From assembly GCA_023055355.1 (NCBI GenBank), contig JALJCS010000001.1, positions 24,365,881 to 24,429,880 of the forward strand: DNA of 64,000 nt, written 5' to 3'. The position numbers and the translations under genes are program-made. Each line of letters starts with the position of its first letter. Position 1 is the stretch's first letter. The notes under the pieces were generated by a model. The model did no database searches. It saw only the letters and a program-made list of their open reading frames with translations, and was not told where the DNA came from. Positions 12,922 to 25,460 of the stretch are shown here, one piece after another. This DNA comes from Agelaius tricolor. Its lineage: Eukaryota; Chordata; Aves; Passeriformes; Icteridae.

Positions 12922-13852
12922 GGTATCTTCTACTTTTTTCTTCTACTTGGGAATGATCAGGTTTTGATAATAAATTTAAGAATTACCAGATACAGTTTAT
13001 TTAAACTTTATATGACAAGTGTTACATAGTAAAGGATCAAAAATCCTGCTTTTTTAATCAAGTGCAAACAATACCATGCCATTTGTTGATCAAGAACAAG
13101 TGCATCACATCACACGAAAAAACTACTCAGCTCACACAGGTTAAACCAAATCAGTATTGAAATGGTTGGTAATGAGTGACTAATGGCCAGGGTTAACCTG
13201 TGATCACAGATTCAGGATCAATATCTCGTTAATACAACAGATTCACTCCAGTAGCAGGAATTTAGGAAATGTTAATGAACACCTGAATAGTTCTAAACAT
13301 ATTTCTAGCACAGTTGTAGCTACTGCTGTTTCCATCCCAGGTCCCACCACCAGATGCACATCTTCCTGCTTCTTAGACCATCCACTTCTCCCAAAACTTA
13401 TTGTAGCTACTAGTAATAAAGAAATGTGAAATATCTAGGTTTTTGCTTACCAGCCAAGCAAATTAACAAAGTTCTTACAATTTATCCACTTAGCTGTCAC
13501 TGAAATGAAACAAAACACCTCAAATTTATTACACTGATCTTACAGACTCCTACAAGCCCCTACAGGATTGCCTAACTTTACCCACAAGGAGCAGTTCTAT
13601 TTTAGCATGGACACACAGAGAATAATGAGAATAAAGCAAATTTCTGCATGTTTGCTAGAATGGTACTCCATGGCTTAAAAGTTGGTATAATAAAAGGTAT
13701 TCAGCATTTAACATGTTGATTACCTTGACTTTATTTTAATGACAATTCAATTTTTAGTCTTTTCATTGCAACAGAGATGCTGCAGACAAGCAGCAGCTGC
13801 TTGCTACAAGCCTTAAAAAGTATTTTAAAGTATCTAGAATTACACCATGAGG

Positions 13853-13902
13853 TTTTATTTTTATTAAAATTTATTAATTTTATTTTTATTAAAATTCATT
13901 AA
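13853..13902. repeat. 25-bp tandem duplication, AT-rich
   Basis: Two adjacent 25-base units (13853-13877 and 13878-13902) differ at one position (a T in the first is a C in the second, near the 3' end). The units contain only A and T apart from that C. Confidence 0.9.
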
Positions 13903-13934
13903 AAATAGCATGAATATTCGATAGTCAGTTCACA

Positions 13935-13956
13935 AACTTTGTTCACAAACAAAGTT
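13935..13956. repeat. Short hairpin, 9-bp arms
   Basis: AACTTTGTT, loop CACA, AACAAAGTT. It overlaps a direct repeat of GTTCACAAAC, so small duplication and inversion are mixed here. Confidence 0.7.
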
Positions 13957-15436
13957 CTCTCATTCATAATGAAGGAATCTAAGAAAAACCCAGCTGCTCG
14001 CACAGCTTGGGAGCTGGTATTTTCAAACTCTTCAGAGGCACAAAAAGGCATACCTGAGATTCCAAGCCTTGGCTTTACAGGATTTCAAGCTCTCAACCTT
14101 AGAAAGCCTTATGAATAGAGAGTACAGGCTCTCCACATCCTCAATACCTGCTTCTGGCTCTTGCAAAGCAGACACTCAAATGCTGTGAAGATTGGCGTGC
14201 ACAATTGTTGGTTAATCAAAGATATATGCCATGGCCCCTATACCATGCACCTGTCTGCATTTCCACAAATGTATCTGTCTGCAGCACAGTTTTGGAGGTG
14301 TTAAATATCTAATTCCATATTTTGCAATCTAAAATTACAAAGAAGTTGTTTTTTTTTCTTTTTTCCCAGTTTGTCTCAATTCTAATGGGCCTACAAAAAA
14401 TTAATTTCTACAGAGCAGTTACTGTATTCACCATCACCTAGAACATTGCAGAAAAACATTGTACCTTTTTCTACATCAGGCTATTTGTCCAGCAGAATTA
14501 CCTTTTCAGGTTTAGAGATATATGTGCAATAAACTCTTTCCAGCCTTAGTTCACCTCTGTTTGGAGCTGGAACAAATCTATATAAGAATTGCCAACTGGA
14601 AAAGTACTGGTGGGGTAACAGATTTGCCGAGGGCTGGATTACACCATGCAACCATAAAAACCCCAGGAGCATGTTTCAGCCACTCTTTCTGGAATAATTT
14701 GTCCTTGTCTACTGTAGCAAGTCAAATGAAATATAGAGTTAGTTCAGGGGCAGCCTTTACTGACTGTGACCAGCAGCAGCAAGTGACATTTTAAGGTAAA
14801 TCATTGTAGGTAGATCTTTAAAGGTAGATGATTTGGGGCAAAATCCTAATCTTAGTCTCTCTCTCTGGAGTGCCATTGACTGCAGTGGGCAGGGGTTGAA
14901 AGATGGTTAGATCTGAACTGCATTTTTTTGGAAAATAATTATATTTCAGAATATTTAATGGCAACATAGGTTGACACTTTTGATAGGCAGCATTTTAACT
15001 TTCAAAGGAAAGTTACAGCCAGTGAAAATCACTACTGCTTGCCACTAATTTGCAGAAAAACTGTCCATTTCCACACTGTTATGTATTCAGCTGCCATTAG
15101 ATTAGGTGGATGTTTTCCTTGTGGGGCTTTTGCAGTCCATACTGTTATGAAAAGTTGTGCAGTAGTGGATTGAAGCTTGACTATTGAATTTAACTGTAAC
15201 CACAAACTTCCCTGGAACAGAATATCCTTAAATATACCAATCCATCTTAAACAGCTTATGAATGGTTGTCACAGCACAATAAAATCGCTTTGAATAAAAA
15301 CCAATTAACTTCCAAACACTCCAACTGAAACTAACCATGAGGTCTACACAATAGTAGAACCAACAAATAGAACCTACTGGGAAAGAGCTTAGGCTATCAC
15401 AGCAAGCCATGCCACGTATTTTCCTCTCTACAAGCC

Positions 15437-15450
15437 TCATGGATCCATGA
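15437..15450. repeat. 14-bp perfect palindrome
   Basis: TCATGGATCCATGA is self-complementary. It may well be chance. Confidence 0.6.
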
Positions 15451-18240
15451 AAAGGATCAAAACGTGATTAATTCCCCTCTGCAGTCTCCAGGTACTGGAT
15501 TGTCTGTGCCTGTTGGTTGCTAGCACAGGCTAGAACAGAAATCCAGATTATCTCAGCTGTAACAACAGAAAAAGAACAATCCCACTTGAGGAAGGAGAGC
15601 TACAGTCTCTGCTATCTCTGTTCATTCTCCCCTGGCCCTGCCAGCTTAGTCAAGAAAAGTTCAGTACTACCAGATTGTGCAATGCAGAGGAATAATTTTG
15701 CATTCAAAGCAAAATATGTGATGAATATACCCACAAATAGCTCAGGACTAACAAAGAGCCCAGAAGTATTACTACTAAAATGCTCCTCCAAAGGGGGACA
15801 CGTGGCATTCTGCTGTTCTGAAATGGTTATACATAGTACAAAGACCCCCATGTATTGATCAGAAAGCTAAGTAAGAAACTCACCCTTTGTACTGTAGGAA
15901 ATATTTAGTGCAGCACATTTGCTTTTACTGTTCTGCTCCTAACAAGAATGATCTCTCTCCTGGAAGAAGGCACTGTCAGTTTCTTTGGCCAAAAGACAGA
16001 TGGCAGGAATTTCCTTCAAGTACTTCAGATGGCACAGTGGCCCCCGTGGACCTACCGATCCTCCCAGTTACAGGGTTACCCAAAATAGGATTCTCTAGGG
16101 ATCATGGGGTGAGTGTCTTTCCAGATCCATCACAAAGCAGGCCTTCTGATCTCTGATACCAGCATAGGAAACGGCAAGGGGAGTCTTGGTCTAGAGAGAG
16201 TAAGAAGACAAGCAGAGAACAGTGAAAAATTACGAGCAATTACTCACAAATCTGTATTTAGTCATTTCTGGAATGAGACGATCATAGAAAAGTTACCTTT
16301 TACTGTACTCGGGTCATGCTGTTTGATCAGACTCTTATTTTAGAAGACCTGTCTGACCATTTCAGAAGTAGACATGGCATGAAGAGCAGCTCTGGCTCTT
16401 ACCATCCCCTATGACCTCTGCCTGTGTAATTCAGTGGTGTTAGAAAGATCCAGAGGTTGCTGACATCTTTGTACCCATACACACACAGCAGCCAGGCATT
16501 TTTTCTTTTAAGGAAAGCAAAAAATACTCAGGTGAACATGCTCAAGCCAGGAGAGAGAAAGTGAAACATGTCAAGCCTCAGTTATTTTCCGATTGACCAT
16601 TGCTTGTTCCTGGGGACTTTGGGTCATCCCAAACCAACAGAGTTTCAAATGGAATAATCTCATTTTCAGATGCAGGGCAACAGGTTAACAAGGCACATAT
16701 GAAGAGCAGCTATGGCAATTCTTCAGAAACAGCCTTACTTAGAAAAAAAACCCATATTTTATCACTCATTCTTTCTTTTCACTTTACTGTGTGTGCTAAA
16801 AACCTCTGTACTGTGAGCATCAGTAATTGCAAAGCAAACATGTCATGTAATCTTATTCTGCAGCTCTGTTTCCTCCATGAATCTCAAAGCACTGTAGGAA
16901 AGGAAGGGAAGTATTGCTATTCCTATTTAAAGTGGATGGTTCCTATTTCACAGATGTAGTTACCACACCACAGGTTCCCCTCAGACAGCAGAAATGCTTC
17001 CTCAGTGCAGCTCTAAGTATAAAGAGAATCATCCCAGTGATGCATTTGGACCAAGACACACAAGAGAGATGAACACATGGCTTGATGCATTTTATTTCAA
17101 AGTCTGCATCTCTTGAGGACACATGAAGAGAAGATCTTTCTCACAGATACACAAGTGCAAACACCTGTATGTTCTTTGGGCTTTATTGTATATAATGACT
17201 TCTTTTTCCATTCTGTTTAACCTGCACATCATCCCTACAACTGGAAATGGTTAGAGAACAGCAGGAAAGTGGGGTTGGGAGGGAAGTGGGGGAAAAACAG
17301 AATGTTTGCACGCTGATTTAAATATTTTCCAGATTTGAGGTTGCAAGGTGGAGGGAGAAAGAGGAAGGGTCTGTTTTTCTAAAAAAACATGTGAAATCAA
17401 AAGTCAAAATCTTTATATATTAAATGCCAAAATTCAGTGTCATTAAGTAAAAGCAGATGTTTTATTTCAGTTTTACATTTTTAAAATGGACATAAGTTTG
17501 GATATTGTCATGTCATAACAAGAATTTCTGTTTAAAAAGGTCTATAAATAACTTAATTTTCCTTTTTCTGGAGTTTTTTTGAAGGGGGTGTTCCAAGGGA
17601 GGTCTTAGCAGGAAAAAAAGAAAGGGCATTCTGATCTAATCTACTTCCCAACCTGACTTTATTCTGCAATGAAAACAGCTCATCTCATAATCTTTATTAT
17701 GCTCTGCTCAGAAAAAGATGACCCAAGAAGGTGTTAGAATATTCCCTCTTGTAAAATAGATGATGATATGATGTATTATGGGCAATGCAGACAGTACCTT
17801 TTATCACTTATAAATTATGGAGAAACTATAGGATATAGCATAAAGTAGGATATAAATCTGAAGAAGGGGAGAATACATTTTTTATTTTGAAAAGCAAAAA
17901 TGTGTATTTCTTACAAATTTGTAGGTCTGAATTAATTTTATTTTTATTATTTTTCCTGATACATTTGTCATAATGTTTAACAAAGTTTTTGTGTTCAATG
18001 CTTGACATTTTACATCTTAGTTGCAATTTTTTGAAAGATGATATTAAACTCACTTGAAAAAAATATTAGAGCAAACCGTGCAACCATACATATGCAAAGG
18101 CCCATTCCTCTGTATTTTCATTTTTAATCAATTTAATACAGCATTTGGTAATACAAAGGGTGGAAAAGAATTCTAAAGGTACATTATCTTAACTGTGTGC
18201 TATATTGAAAATGATGCTTTGTGAATTAAATAGTTGCCAT

Positions 18241-18352
18241 ATTTGCATGGAAATGCAAAATCTTTCTTAAATTTTGAAACTAAGCACCTGGCTTTTGGAA
18301 TTCATTTCCTTTGAAAGGATTCCTGTACCACCACAGTGATATTTATGCAAAT
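18241..18352. promoter_or_regulatory. POU octamer cluster, candidate enhancer
   Basis: Three octamer-type sites lie in 112 bases: ATTTGCAT at 18241-18248 (perfect, minus orientation), ATGCAAAA at 18253-18260 (7 of 8), and ATGCAAAT at 18345-18352 (perfect). The first two form an inverted pair 4 bases apart. The surrounding stretch (about 18060-18420) is non-repetitive and looks like the conserved noncoding elements common in vertebrate gene deserts. That last point is inference. Confidence 0.4.
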
Positions 18353-20807
18353 ATGCCCTCTGAGATGAGCCTGAAAGACTGGGGAGCAGTTAAAGGGATT
18401 TTTTTTTACAATGGATAAGCATAATCTGAGAGGAAGAAAAATGCAGTTTCAAATCATAGAGCTAATGGTGTGGATCCTGTGCAGAGAGAGGGAGGAGGGA
18501 GAGAAGGGAATGTGTCTCAGGATTCAAGCTAAGAAATACTAGAATTGCTTTGTGAAAGGCAGAAATAGCTCTTGTGTCTATTTTTGTCTTTTGCAAAGTA
18601 AGTCTAAATAGCACAGTAGAGCCCAGGGTCAGATTTTTTAAAACACAAATGATGTAGATAAGACAATTGGGGTGCAGAGAGGAGAAGTGTGTTTCTGTCA
18701 TCCAATTCCCTTTGAGAATCGTGAGGTGAGCAACCCATTTTAACTTTAAAAATCAACCCTCACCTCCATGTGCAGAATAATATGAGAGAGTAGCATTTCC
18801 TCATTAACATGCTCTTCCATAACCCTTCAAGCCATGCTCATGTCCAAGAGCCATTAGGCAGAGAGCAGAGTGCAGTAAGGGCACCACAGAAGAGCAGGAC
18901 ATCACTGTTAAATCTGCACCCTCAGCTGTCCCTTTTATTATACAGTCCAAGAAAATACCTCCATTATGTCGGGTTCCTACATAGCAGGGCTGAGCCTGTG
19001 ATTTCACAGCAAGAAGAAAGCCTGCAGTTTTCTGAAAGAGTGACTTTTGCTCCCTGTGTCTGGACCTCAGTCCCACACTGTCTGCAGGGCTGAGGCAACC
19101 TCATATTCACCCATGAATTACCAAGAACCAAACTTCAGCTTCTGGAGGGGTTCATTTACCCGTGACAGCATTTCCTGGGGGTGATGAGTGGCTCTGGAAG
19201 TGGCTGAGTTGCAAAACCCAACTCCTCCAAGGAGCCAGCACTCACTCTTTGGTCCCAGATAAGCAGTGATGTGTCACCCAGTGGGGAGGGAGACACAGGA
19301 TATGTGGCAGCTCCCTGCACTCCAGGTTCAGCTCCAACCCAGGCTGTCAGTGTGGAGATCCACTACAGAACAATATTATGTTTACAATTAAATGTTTTAG
19401 CATCACCGTCCCTGTGGTGACTCTTGATTCAGCTTGCTGCCTATGGGGCAAATAAATCCCATTTTACATTGGCAGCATGCATAAATGTAGGCAAGGTGGC
19501 TTTTGGTCTGAGACTAAGCAAAGCGCTTCTGTGCTTGGAAAAAGGTCAAAGCACACCAGCAGCTCTGGCCCAAAAAGCTCTCTCCTGTTTCTACTGGGAT
19601 ATTTTCTGTTCTCATGCAATTTTCAGAGTAATCAAAACCAAATGATTCCAAGCAGCAGCTAAATGAAGTTAAGGAAGAGGTTAATATAAACGACATGGAA
19701 AGATACATTCTTGAAAGAGTTTTCAGTGTAAGCAGGGAGACAGTGAGACGAAGGAGAGCACATACCTCATTCAGCAGGGAGCTGGGGGAGTGGTACAGCT
19801 TTCTGAAGCAGAACTGGAATGTCACTCATTTCCCTAAACCCATATGTCACAGTCCCCTATGCCACTCTTCACTGGCTCAGGAGTGAGTCTTCAATTCACA
19901 TTTCAGTTTGCCATTTTTCAACTTAGTTTTTAATGTTTGGGTCAAACTTCCTCCTCAAGTGTGTGTTAAGATAGGTATTTCTGATTAATTAAACACAGTA
20001 TGTTCATATGTGCACTGTGTGCTTCAGGACTGAAACCTTATTTCAGTGTTTACTAATATTTACAGAACACTATTTAGAAGCCTCTTGACAATCAAAAAAT
20101 TGTTGTTACTCAGAATGTTCCCTTTCCCCTCCGAGTCATCATTCTGAGTTCTTTTGTTTCTTTCTCCCTGGCTTGTTTGCATTCCCTTTACTTTCCAAAC
20201 CCATCCTATTTCCTCTCAGGTGATTTACAAAGAAAGTCAGTGACCTTCCCCTGTTCAGCTATTGTATAAACTGTCTTGACAGAATTGTGGGCCCTAAGGA
20301 AGGGGGTAGGCGGAGGAGTCTGGCTCCTTGTCCAAGGGCGCAGCTTCCCCAGAACTTCAGTTTGGGCCATACCTTGTTTGCAGAGCTAAATTACATCCTT
20401 ACCCACCATTAGCTGCCCAAAAATTAAGCTGGTGTACCACTACATTCTTGTCAATCCCTTTGTTTTGACATTAGCCTCTATTTTACTGTAACAGGGTGAT
20501 TGAAATATTTCTTGTATCATTTCATCATTACTCAGAGCTGAACAAGTGTGGCCAATGACTAATGGCACATTTGTTGTGGGTCATGGATACCCGGTGATCT
20601 GCATGGCTGCACTGATTTCCCAACGTTTACATTTCCCACTACATTCAGAAAACATTGTGCAGAATGGGACCTTTGTAATACAGATTGAAAAAAACAACCC
20701 TTCTTTGAGGTTTCTAAGTGTATTTTCTTACAGTGTGTTTGCAAGTAATCATGGCTATTATTCCTGTGCTTGTCCAGAGATGTGTCTTGGCATCTGCATG
20801 CAGACAT

Positions 20808-20810
<3 letters not shown>

Positions 20811-20852
<42 letters not shown>

Positions 20853-20855
20853 GTA
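20811..20855. repeat. (AT)n microsatellite
   Basis: Seventeen perfect AT units (20811-20844), then an interrupted tail (GTATATATGTA). It produces an Ile-Tyr repeat in a spurious open frame. It is likely length-polymorphic. Confidence 0.95.
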
Positions 20856-21070
20856 CAGATCACATTTAAAGCTGCTCAGGACTGGACTAACAGTTGCTTC
20901 CTGGCATTAACTTAGCAAGGAAATTTATTGGCACAAATAGTCGTTAATTAAAACAAGTCATAAGTGGCTCTAATAGAACTCTATATTAAATTGGTGTAAT
21001 GCAAAATCTCTGTAGAAGCCCAGTTCCCTGACATATAGACATCTGATCATGGAATGTGCTGGAACACTTC

Positions 21071-21100
21071 TGGCATCCAGTAAACTGGCATCCAGTAAAC
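21071..21100. repeat. Exact 15-base tandem duplication
   Basis: TGGCATCCAGTAAAC occurs twice back to back with no difference. The unit has mixed composition, so this is a genuine recent duplication, not low complexity. Confidence 0.95.
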
Positions 21101-21736
21101 ACAAACTCAGCTTCATATGTTTGTATGATGTTGAATAATTGCAGAGAATTGATATTTTGTAGCACCACTCCCCATCCTAAAATTCCTTGTGCTCCTGCTA
21201 CAACACTCTCCTTGTGGGCTTTCCATCAGCCAACAGAAGAAAACCTCTCCCCCAAAACGTCCCACAAGGAGAAGGGATGTTGCTGTCTCTGTTGCTGGGG
21301 TTGTCCAGAGAGGAACTGATGGATTGTAGCCCCAACAAAGAAGCTTCTCCCCATCCCTGCTGGGTGAGCAGACTCAGCCACTGTCTGCTCCACATCTGGT
21401 TGTCTGCTCCAGCTTTTGGCACTGAGTCTGCATGGATATTTGCAGTCTGTTGAGGGTGTGATGAACATATCAATATGATGGTCACACATGTCAGTTTTCA
21501 TTTCATGTAGCATTGCTGAAGTATGTTTTTATTTAAAGTAAGGCTATTTTGAAACTCCCTTTCATTCTTCTGTGATGTCTCACAGATTATTGAAACTCAT
21601 TTTGGGAAGCCTGAGGTGGCCTTGAGAGCTTAACCTCCATTTTTCACGGGCTGCTCAGGGAATGTACCACTCTTCCCCATGCTGAATGCAACAACAGGCA
21701 GATAGAATGGCTTTCAATGTTAAGCTTTGCACATGC

Positions 21737-21751
21737 AAAAAAAAAAAAAAA
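21737..21751. repeat. Poly(A), 15 bases
   Basis: A run of 15 A with no recognised element attached. Confidence 0.85.
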
Positions 21752-22073
21752 TCCAGCAATGTTCACATTTTGCAGTGTTTATATGTAAGTGCACAACAAA
21801 CTTTCTCCCTGTTGGAAGGGGCTGGATCTGAACAGCATAAGAGCTGTCTCACAACAGGAGAGTATGCTTCAAGTGAAGGCAGTAAACAATAAGGAAGGAA
21901 AAATGTACAAATGAGGACACCCAGGAAAGTTAATTCTTATTTTCCTTTAAAATGGATTGGTTAAACTAAATTAAAATCTCACAAAGATGCCTTTTCTTTT
22001 CCAAAGGGATTAAGTAGTGGCAGCCACAAAGGTGTGTTTAACACTATTCACAGAACTGTTCACAGTTTGATTC

Positions 22074-22115
22074 AATTTAATTAATCAATTTCAGAATTCA
22101 CTCTTTAATTAAATT
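22074..22115. repeat. Inverted repeat with TAATTA cores
   Basis: AATTTAATTAA (22074-22084) and TTAATTAAATT (22105-22115) are perfect complements separated by 20 bases. Each arm includes a TTAATTAA homeodomain-type core. Confidence 0.75.
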
Positions 22116-22472
22116 CAAGCTCACTTTTTAAATACTTGATCTGCTGACAAGCCCTAAATGAATATCTCTTCTAACAAGGTTTTTTTTTGCTAACTTGAGA
22201 ATGGGAAAAATAATTCTAGAACACTGGTGTTGCTTAAGGGGAAGGAACATTACGAGACACTAGTACAAGAGAGTTCTTGGCTTTGCTTTAAATGACAAAC
22301 TTTTCTATTACTTTCCTTTAATTTTTCAATTCCTGCCTGAGGTTTCTAAGGAAGAATTCAAGATGTAATTAAATGATAAGAATGTCTCAGTTTGGTGAGG
22401 AATCATTCTGTTTTGGTATATCTGTAATGACTTGAAACTTATCAAAAACAAGACCAAGAACATTCCCTTAGA

Positions 22473-22530
22473 GAAAAGTGTTTCAACTGGAAACACTTTT
22501 CCCAAGGAACCTTGCTTTGCCCAAGGTTCC
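22473..22530. repeat. Two adjacent perfect hairpins
   Basis: Hairpin 1: GAAAAGTGTTTC (22473-22484), loop AACTG, GAAACACTTTTC (22490-22501). Hairpin 2: GGAACCTTG (22506-22514), loop CTTTGCC, CAAGGTTCC (22522-22530). Both stems are perfect and only four bases lie between them. Neither resembles a known small RNA. They may be a structured RNA, or the product of template switching during replication. Confidence 0.85.
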
Positions 22531-24292
22531 ATCCCAGGTACCAAGAATGGGCAGAAAGTATTACATTCATTTTTGCACAAAGAAATGCCAGTACTTTTAG
22601 TTCAGTGAGCTGAAAACTGAGTGAGATCCAAGGTCTGTTCTACAACTGGATGACTTCTAGGAAAAAGAAAAATAAACTGAGTGATTAATGACTAGTTCAT
22701 TTATGGTATAGTATGGTATTTATGTTTATGGTTTGAAGCCCAACCTGTGCTATTTGCAGGATGCACAAATACATTTGTGCATAGCAACCTTCCAAACTTC
22801 TTAAAAGGTAGATGTTGAAAGATTGAAATCTTCACTTTCTTGTATTGCTATGTATTGTTGGAGAAACTTTGGGCAGCTAAAATATCATTCCACAAGGGGT
22901 TATTAGACATTATCTTGACCCAATGCAGCACTTCAGCACCAAGCTTAAGAGCTCTGCTGCACCTTTAAGCCAGAGGGCTCTCCAGCACCTTGGTTATGAC
23001 ATCCCATGTGAGAGCTGCTCCTTGAAGAACAGCAAAGAGATTCCAGTCCTCTAAGAGTTAAAAGCACAGCTGCAGCATTCCAGTAACAACGTCCTGGAAA
23101 CATCAGCTCCCATAAGAACACATTGACCACAAAAGTCTGTCAAACTTAAACACAGCAAATTGATTACCACCACTTTTTTAAAAAGCCCTGTCTAGTGACA
23201 ACACATTTACGAAGCAGATTTGTAGCTGCAGTTATGGCAAGTATCAAATAAATTTCCCCTCTGCAAGGAAAATAGGATAGTAGCAGACAGTGTCCTCCAA
23301 AGGTCTTGGTCAGCCTTTTCTTTCGAGTCAGGAAGAGGGAAGGGGGGCATCAGCAGCCATCACCTTCCACAGTTATCCCAGCTTTGGTTTACAGTCACCC
23401 CTAACAACATCCAGCCAGTTCTCCAGCTGGTTTACCAGCCTAGCAGCACTGTAACTGTGTCACATTCAACACCCAAGCATGAGCTAAGACACTGAATGAT
23501 GTGGAATGGCCCGCTCAGCCAAACTTTACCAGACACCTGATCCAGGCTAATAACAAAACATTAATGGGTAGGTCAGAGCCCAATTTACTCTTAATCATCA
23601 GACCAGCAAACCCCATCATCTCAGACAATGCTGTATCACTTGTAGCGTAAAGAGAAACCCTTTTTGTCCTCCAGGACTATTAATTGGGTTGGTTGTCCTC
23701 AGAAGGAGGTGACTTGTGTGCCAGTGCAGAGATGTGCAGGGGAGAACTTGACCTGCCTCCATGAGAATCGGTGAGATGGGAAACTGCCTCTTTCTGGGTG
23801 GTATTGATTTCAGCATCTCACCCAACTGATTCTTCCATGGCGCCTTGACAAAAATCAGATTTATCCAGATTCTGTCTGGCATTAAGTACTTCAAAAACAC
23901 ATACATATGCCAAGACCAGCCTGAGAAACACAGTGTGTGATCTGAAGAATACATGTATTTTTCCTACTTTTGAGATAGCTTATCTCGATGCTTATCTCTT
24001 ATTTTTAATGATTACAGCATCAAAAGGCCATAATGTTAACAGAGCACAGAAGCATTTAGAGAGCAGAATTATGCAGCAGTTGAGACAAGGTCTGTAAGCA
24101 GAAGAAATAAATTTTATTAATCTTGCTGCTGCTACAGGAAGAAACAAATAAATTCTGGCCTTGTGTGCACTAAACATCTTTTGTTTACATTTCCTTCTTT
24201 ACAAACTATGCCCTTCTTATATCTTATGTAATAGAGGTAGGTTAAACAAACAATAGGCAAAAATGAGAATAAGTTGGTTCTCTCAAAAATAA

Positions 24293-24391
24293 AACATACA
24301 TATGTCTTATGTATACATATATTTATATATTTATGTATACATATAGTTATAGATATATGGATACAGATATAGATGATAGATATAGATATAC
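24293..24391. repeat. AT-rich TATAC/GATATA simple repeat
   Basis: An imperfect alternating purine-pyrimidine stretch with TTATGTATACATATA occurring twice, then GATATA/GATAGA units. The open frame through it is an artefact. Confidence 0.85.
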
Positions 24392-24894
24392 CATTTTTCA
24401 AGTCTTAAGATGTTAAGTAGGAGCCTGGTATCAAGCATGGTCTGTCCTCCTTAGGTCTTAACATCTGAAATATGGCCCAGTCCATATTTTTGACTTATCA
24501 CTTTGATTTTTGTGAAATCAAAGTAGCCCAAAAGCTGCTTGCCAGCCTTTCTATTTGTGCCAGGCATGGAGAAAGCACATCCTTTTCTGCTAGTTCTATT
24601 TTTCCCCAACACATCTTATGCTACCCTTTAAATCTTGGTAAAGATCTATGCTCCAAAGCATTATAACTGTAGAAAATCAGAATTGCAATCAAAAATGTGA
24701 AATATTTAGATTCTTGATTTAGAGCAATCTGTAGGCAAGAATGATTTCTCAAATTCTGTTTCTGAAATACATGCAAGTGGAGATGCAAAAGGAAAGAAAC
24801 TATTTCAAGATACCAAAATTCACTTGTGATGGAATCTCACATTATTTCTTTCAACTTGGGCCAAACCTTTGCTTCTGCTAATACTAAGGAAATG

Positions 24895-24927
24895 TGTAGG
24901 ATGCAGGAAAATTTGTAGGATGCAGGA
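24895..24927. repeat. 14-base direct repeat, 19-base period
   Basis: TGTAGGATGCAGGA occurs at 24895-24908 and 24914-24927. Confidence 0.75.
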
Positions 24928-25079
24928 TGTAGCAAGGAAATTCTTGCCTTGCAATTGTTTGTTTAAAACCCAGTACAGCCACAACATGTGGTAGGAGAGC
25001 TGCCCTTTCAAGAGTAAGGCACTAAATTCAAATGCAATGATCACTGAACTGTAATTTACAGCTTGATCTGAAACTTTCC

Positions 25080-25460
25080 ACAAGCAAAACCACAGCGGGT
25101 GAATCAGAGTTTCCGCCAGGGTACCAGCACCGCCACCCTGTTCAGGCAGGGAAATGTCTGACCCTGGCAGGGGGCCAGAGCCTCACCCCTCACTGGCACT
25201 GGGGACACTGACAGGGGAAAGGTGCCCACCAGCATGGCTGATGACCCAGATCCTGGTCCCTCTGCTCACAGGTGGCCAGGCTTTGGGACACCACTGAATG
25301 AAAGATGGGGCCATGAGAAATGCCTCCAGACTTTCTGGAGATAAGATTGAGGGCTGACTCAGGGGGAAACCTGCGCCTACTTATTCTTGCAGCACCCGGG
25401 ATTTTCCCTGAAAACTCCTGCTCAAAAATTCACGTGGAGCTCCACCAATTTACGGGTGAG
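25080..25460. other. GC-rich stretch, nature unknown
   Basis: Composition rises well above the surrounding AT-rich DNA, with a few CpGs. No protein family is recognised in any frame. It could be an exon of a noncoding RNA, a repeat remnant, or a local composition fluctuation. Confidence 0.4.

Larger units (their letters stand above)
9926..20810. other. Intergenic, no gene recognised
   Basis: AT-rich noncoding-looking DNA from the CR1 to the TA microsatellite. It carries several small duplications and inverted repeats (10669-10710, 11366-11446, 12891-12921, 13853-13902, 13935-13956, 15437-15450) and the POU octamer cluster at 18241-18352. Open frames reach at most 119 codons and look random. 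Confidence 0.6.
20856..25079. other. Intergenic, no gene recognised
   Basis: Noncoding-looking DNA holding an exact 15-base tandem duplication (21071-21100), a paired TAATTA inverted repeat (22074-22115), the twin hairpins at 22473-22530, an AT/GATA-type repeat (24293-24391) and a short direct repeat (24895-24927). Open frames are short and unrecognised. Confidence 0.6.

Noticed and set aside
20546..20869. Open frame ending in an Ile-Tyr repeat
   Set aside because: The repeat is the (AT)n microsatellite translated; no real protein evidence.
22932..22940. REST/NRSE left half-site TTCAGCACC
   Set aside because: The right half-site is absent at any usual spacing.
24132..24401. Minus-strand open frame rich in Ile and Tyr
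   Set aside because: Translation of the AT-rich simple repeat at 24293-24391.
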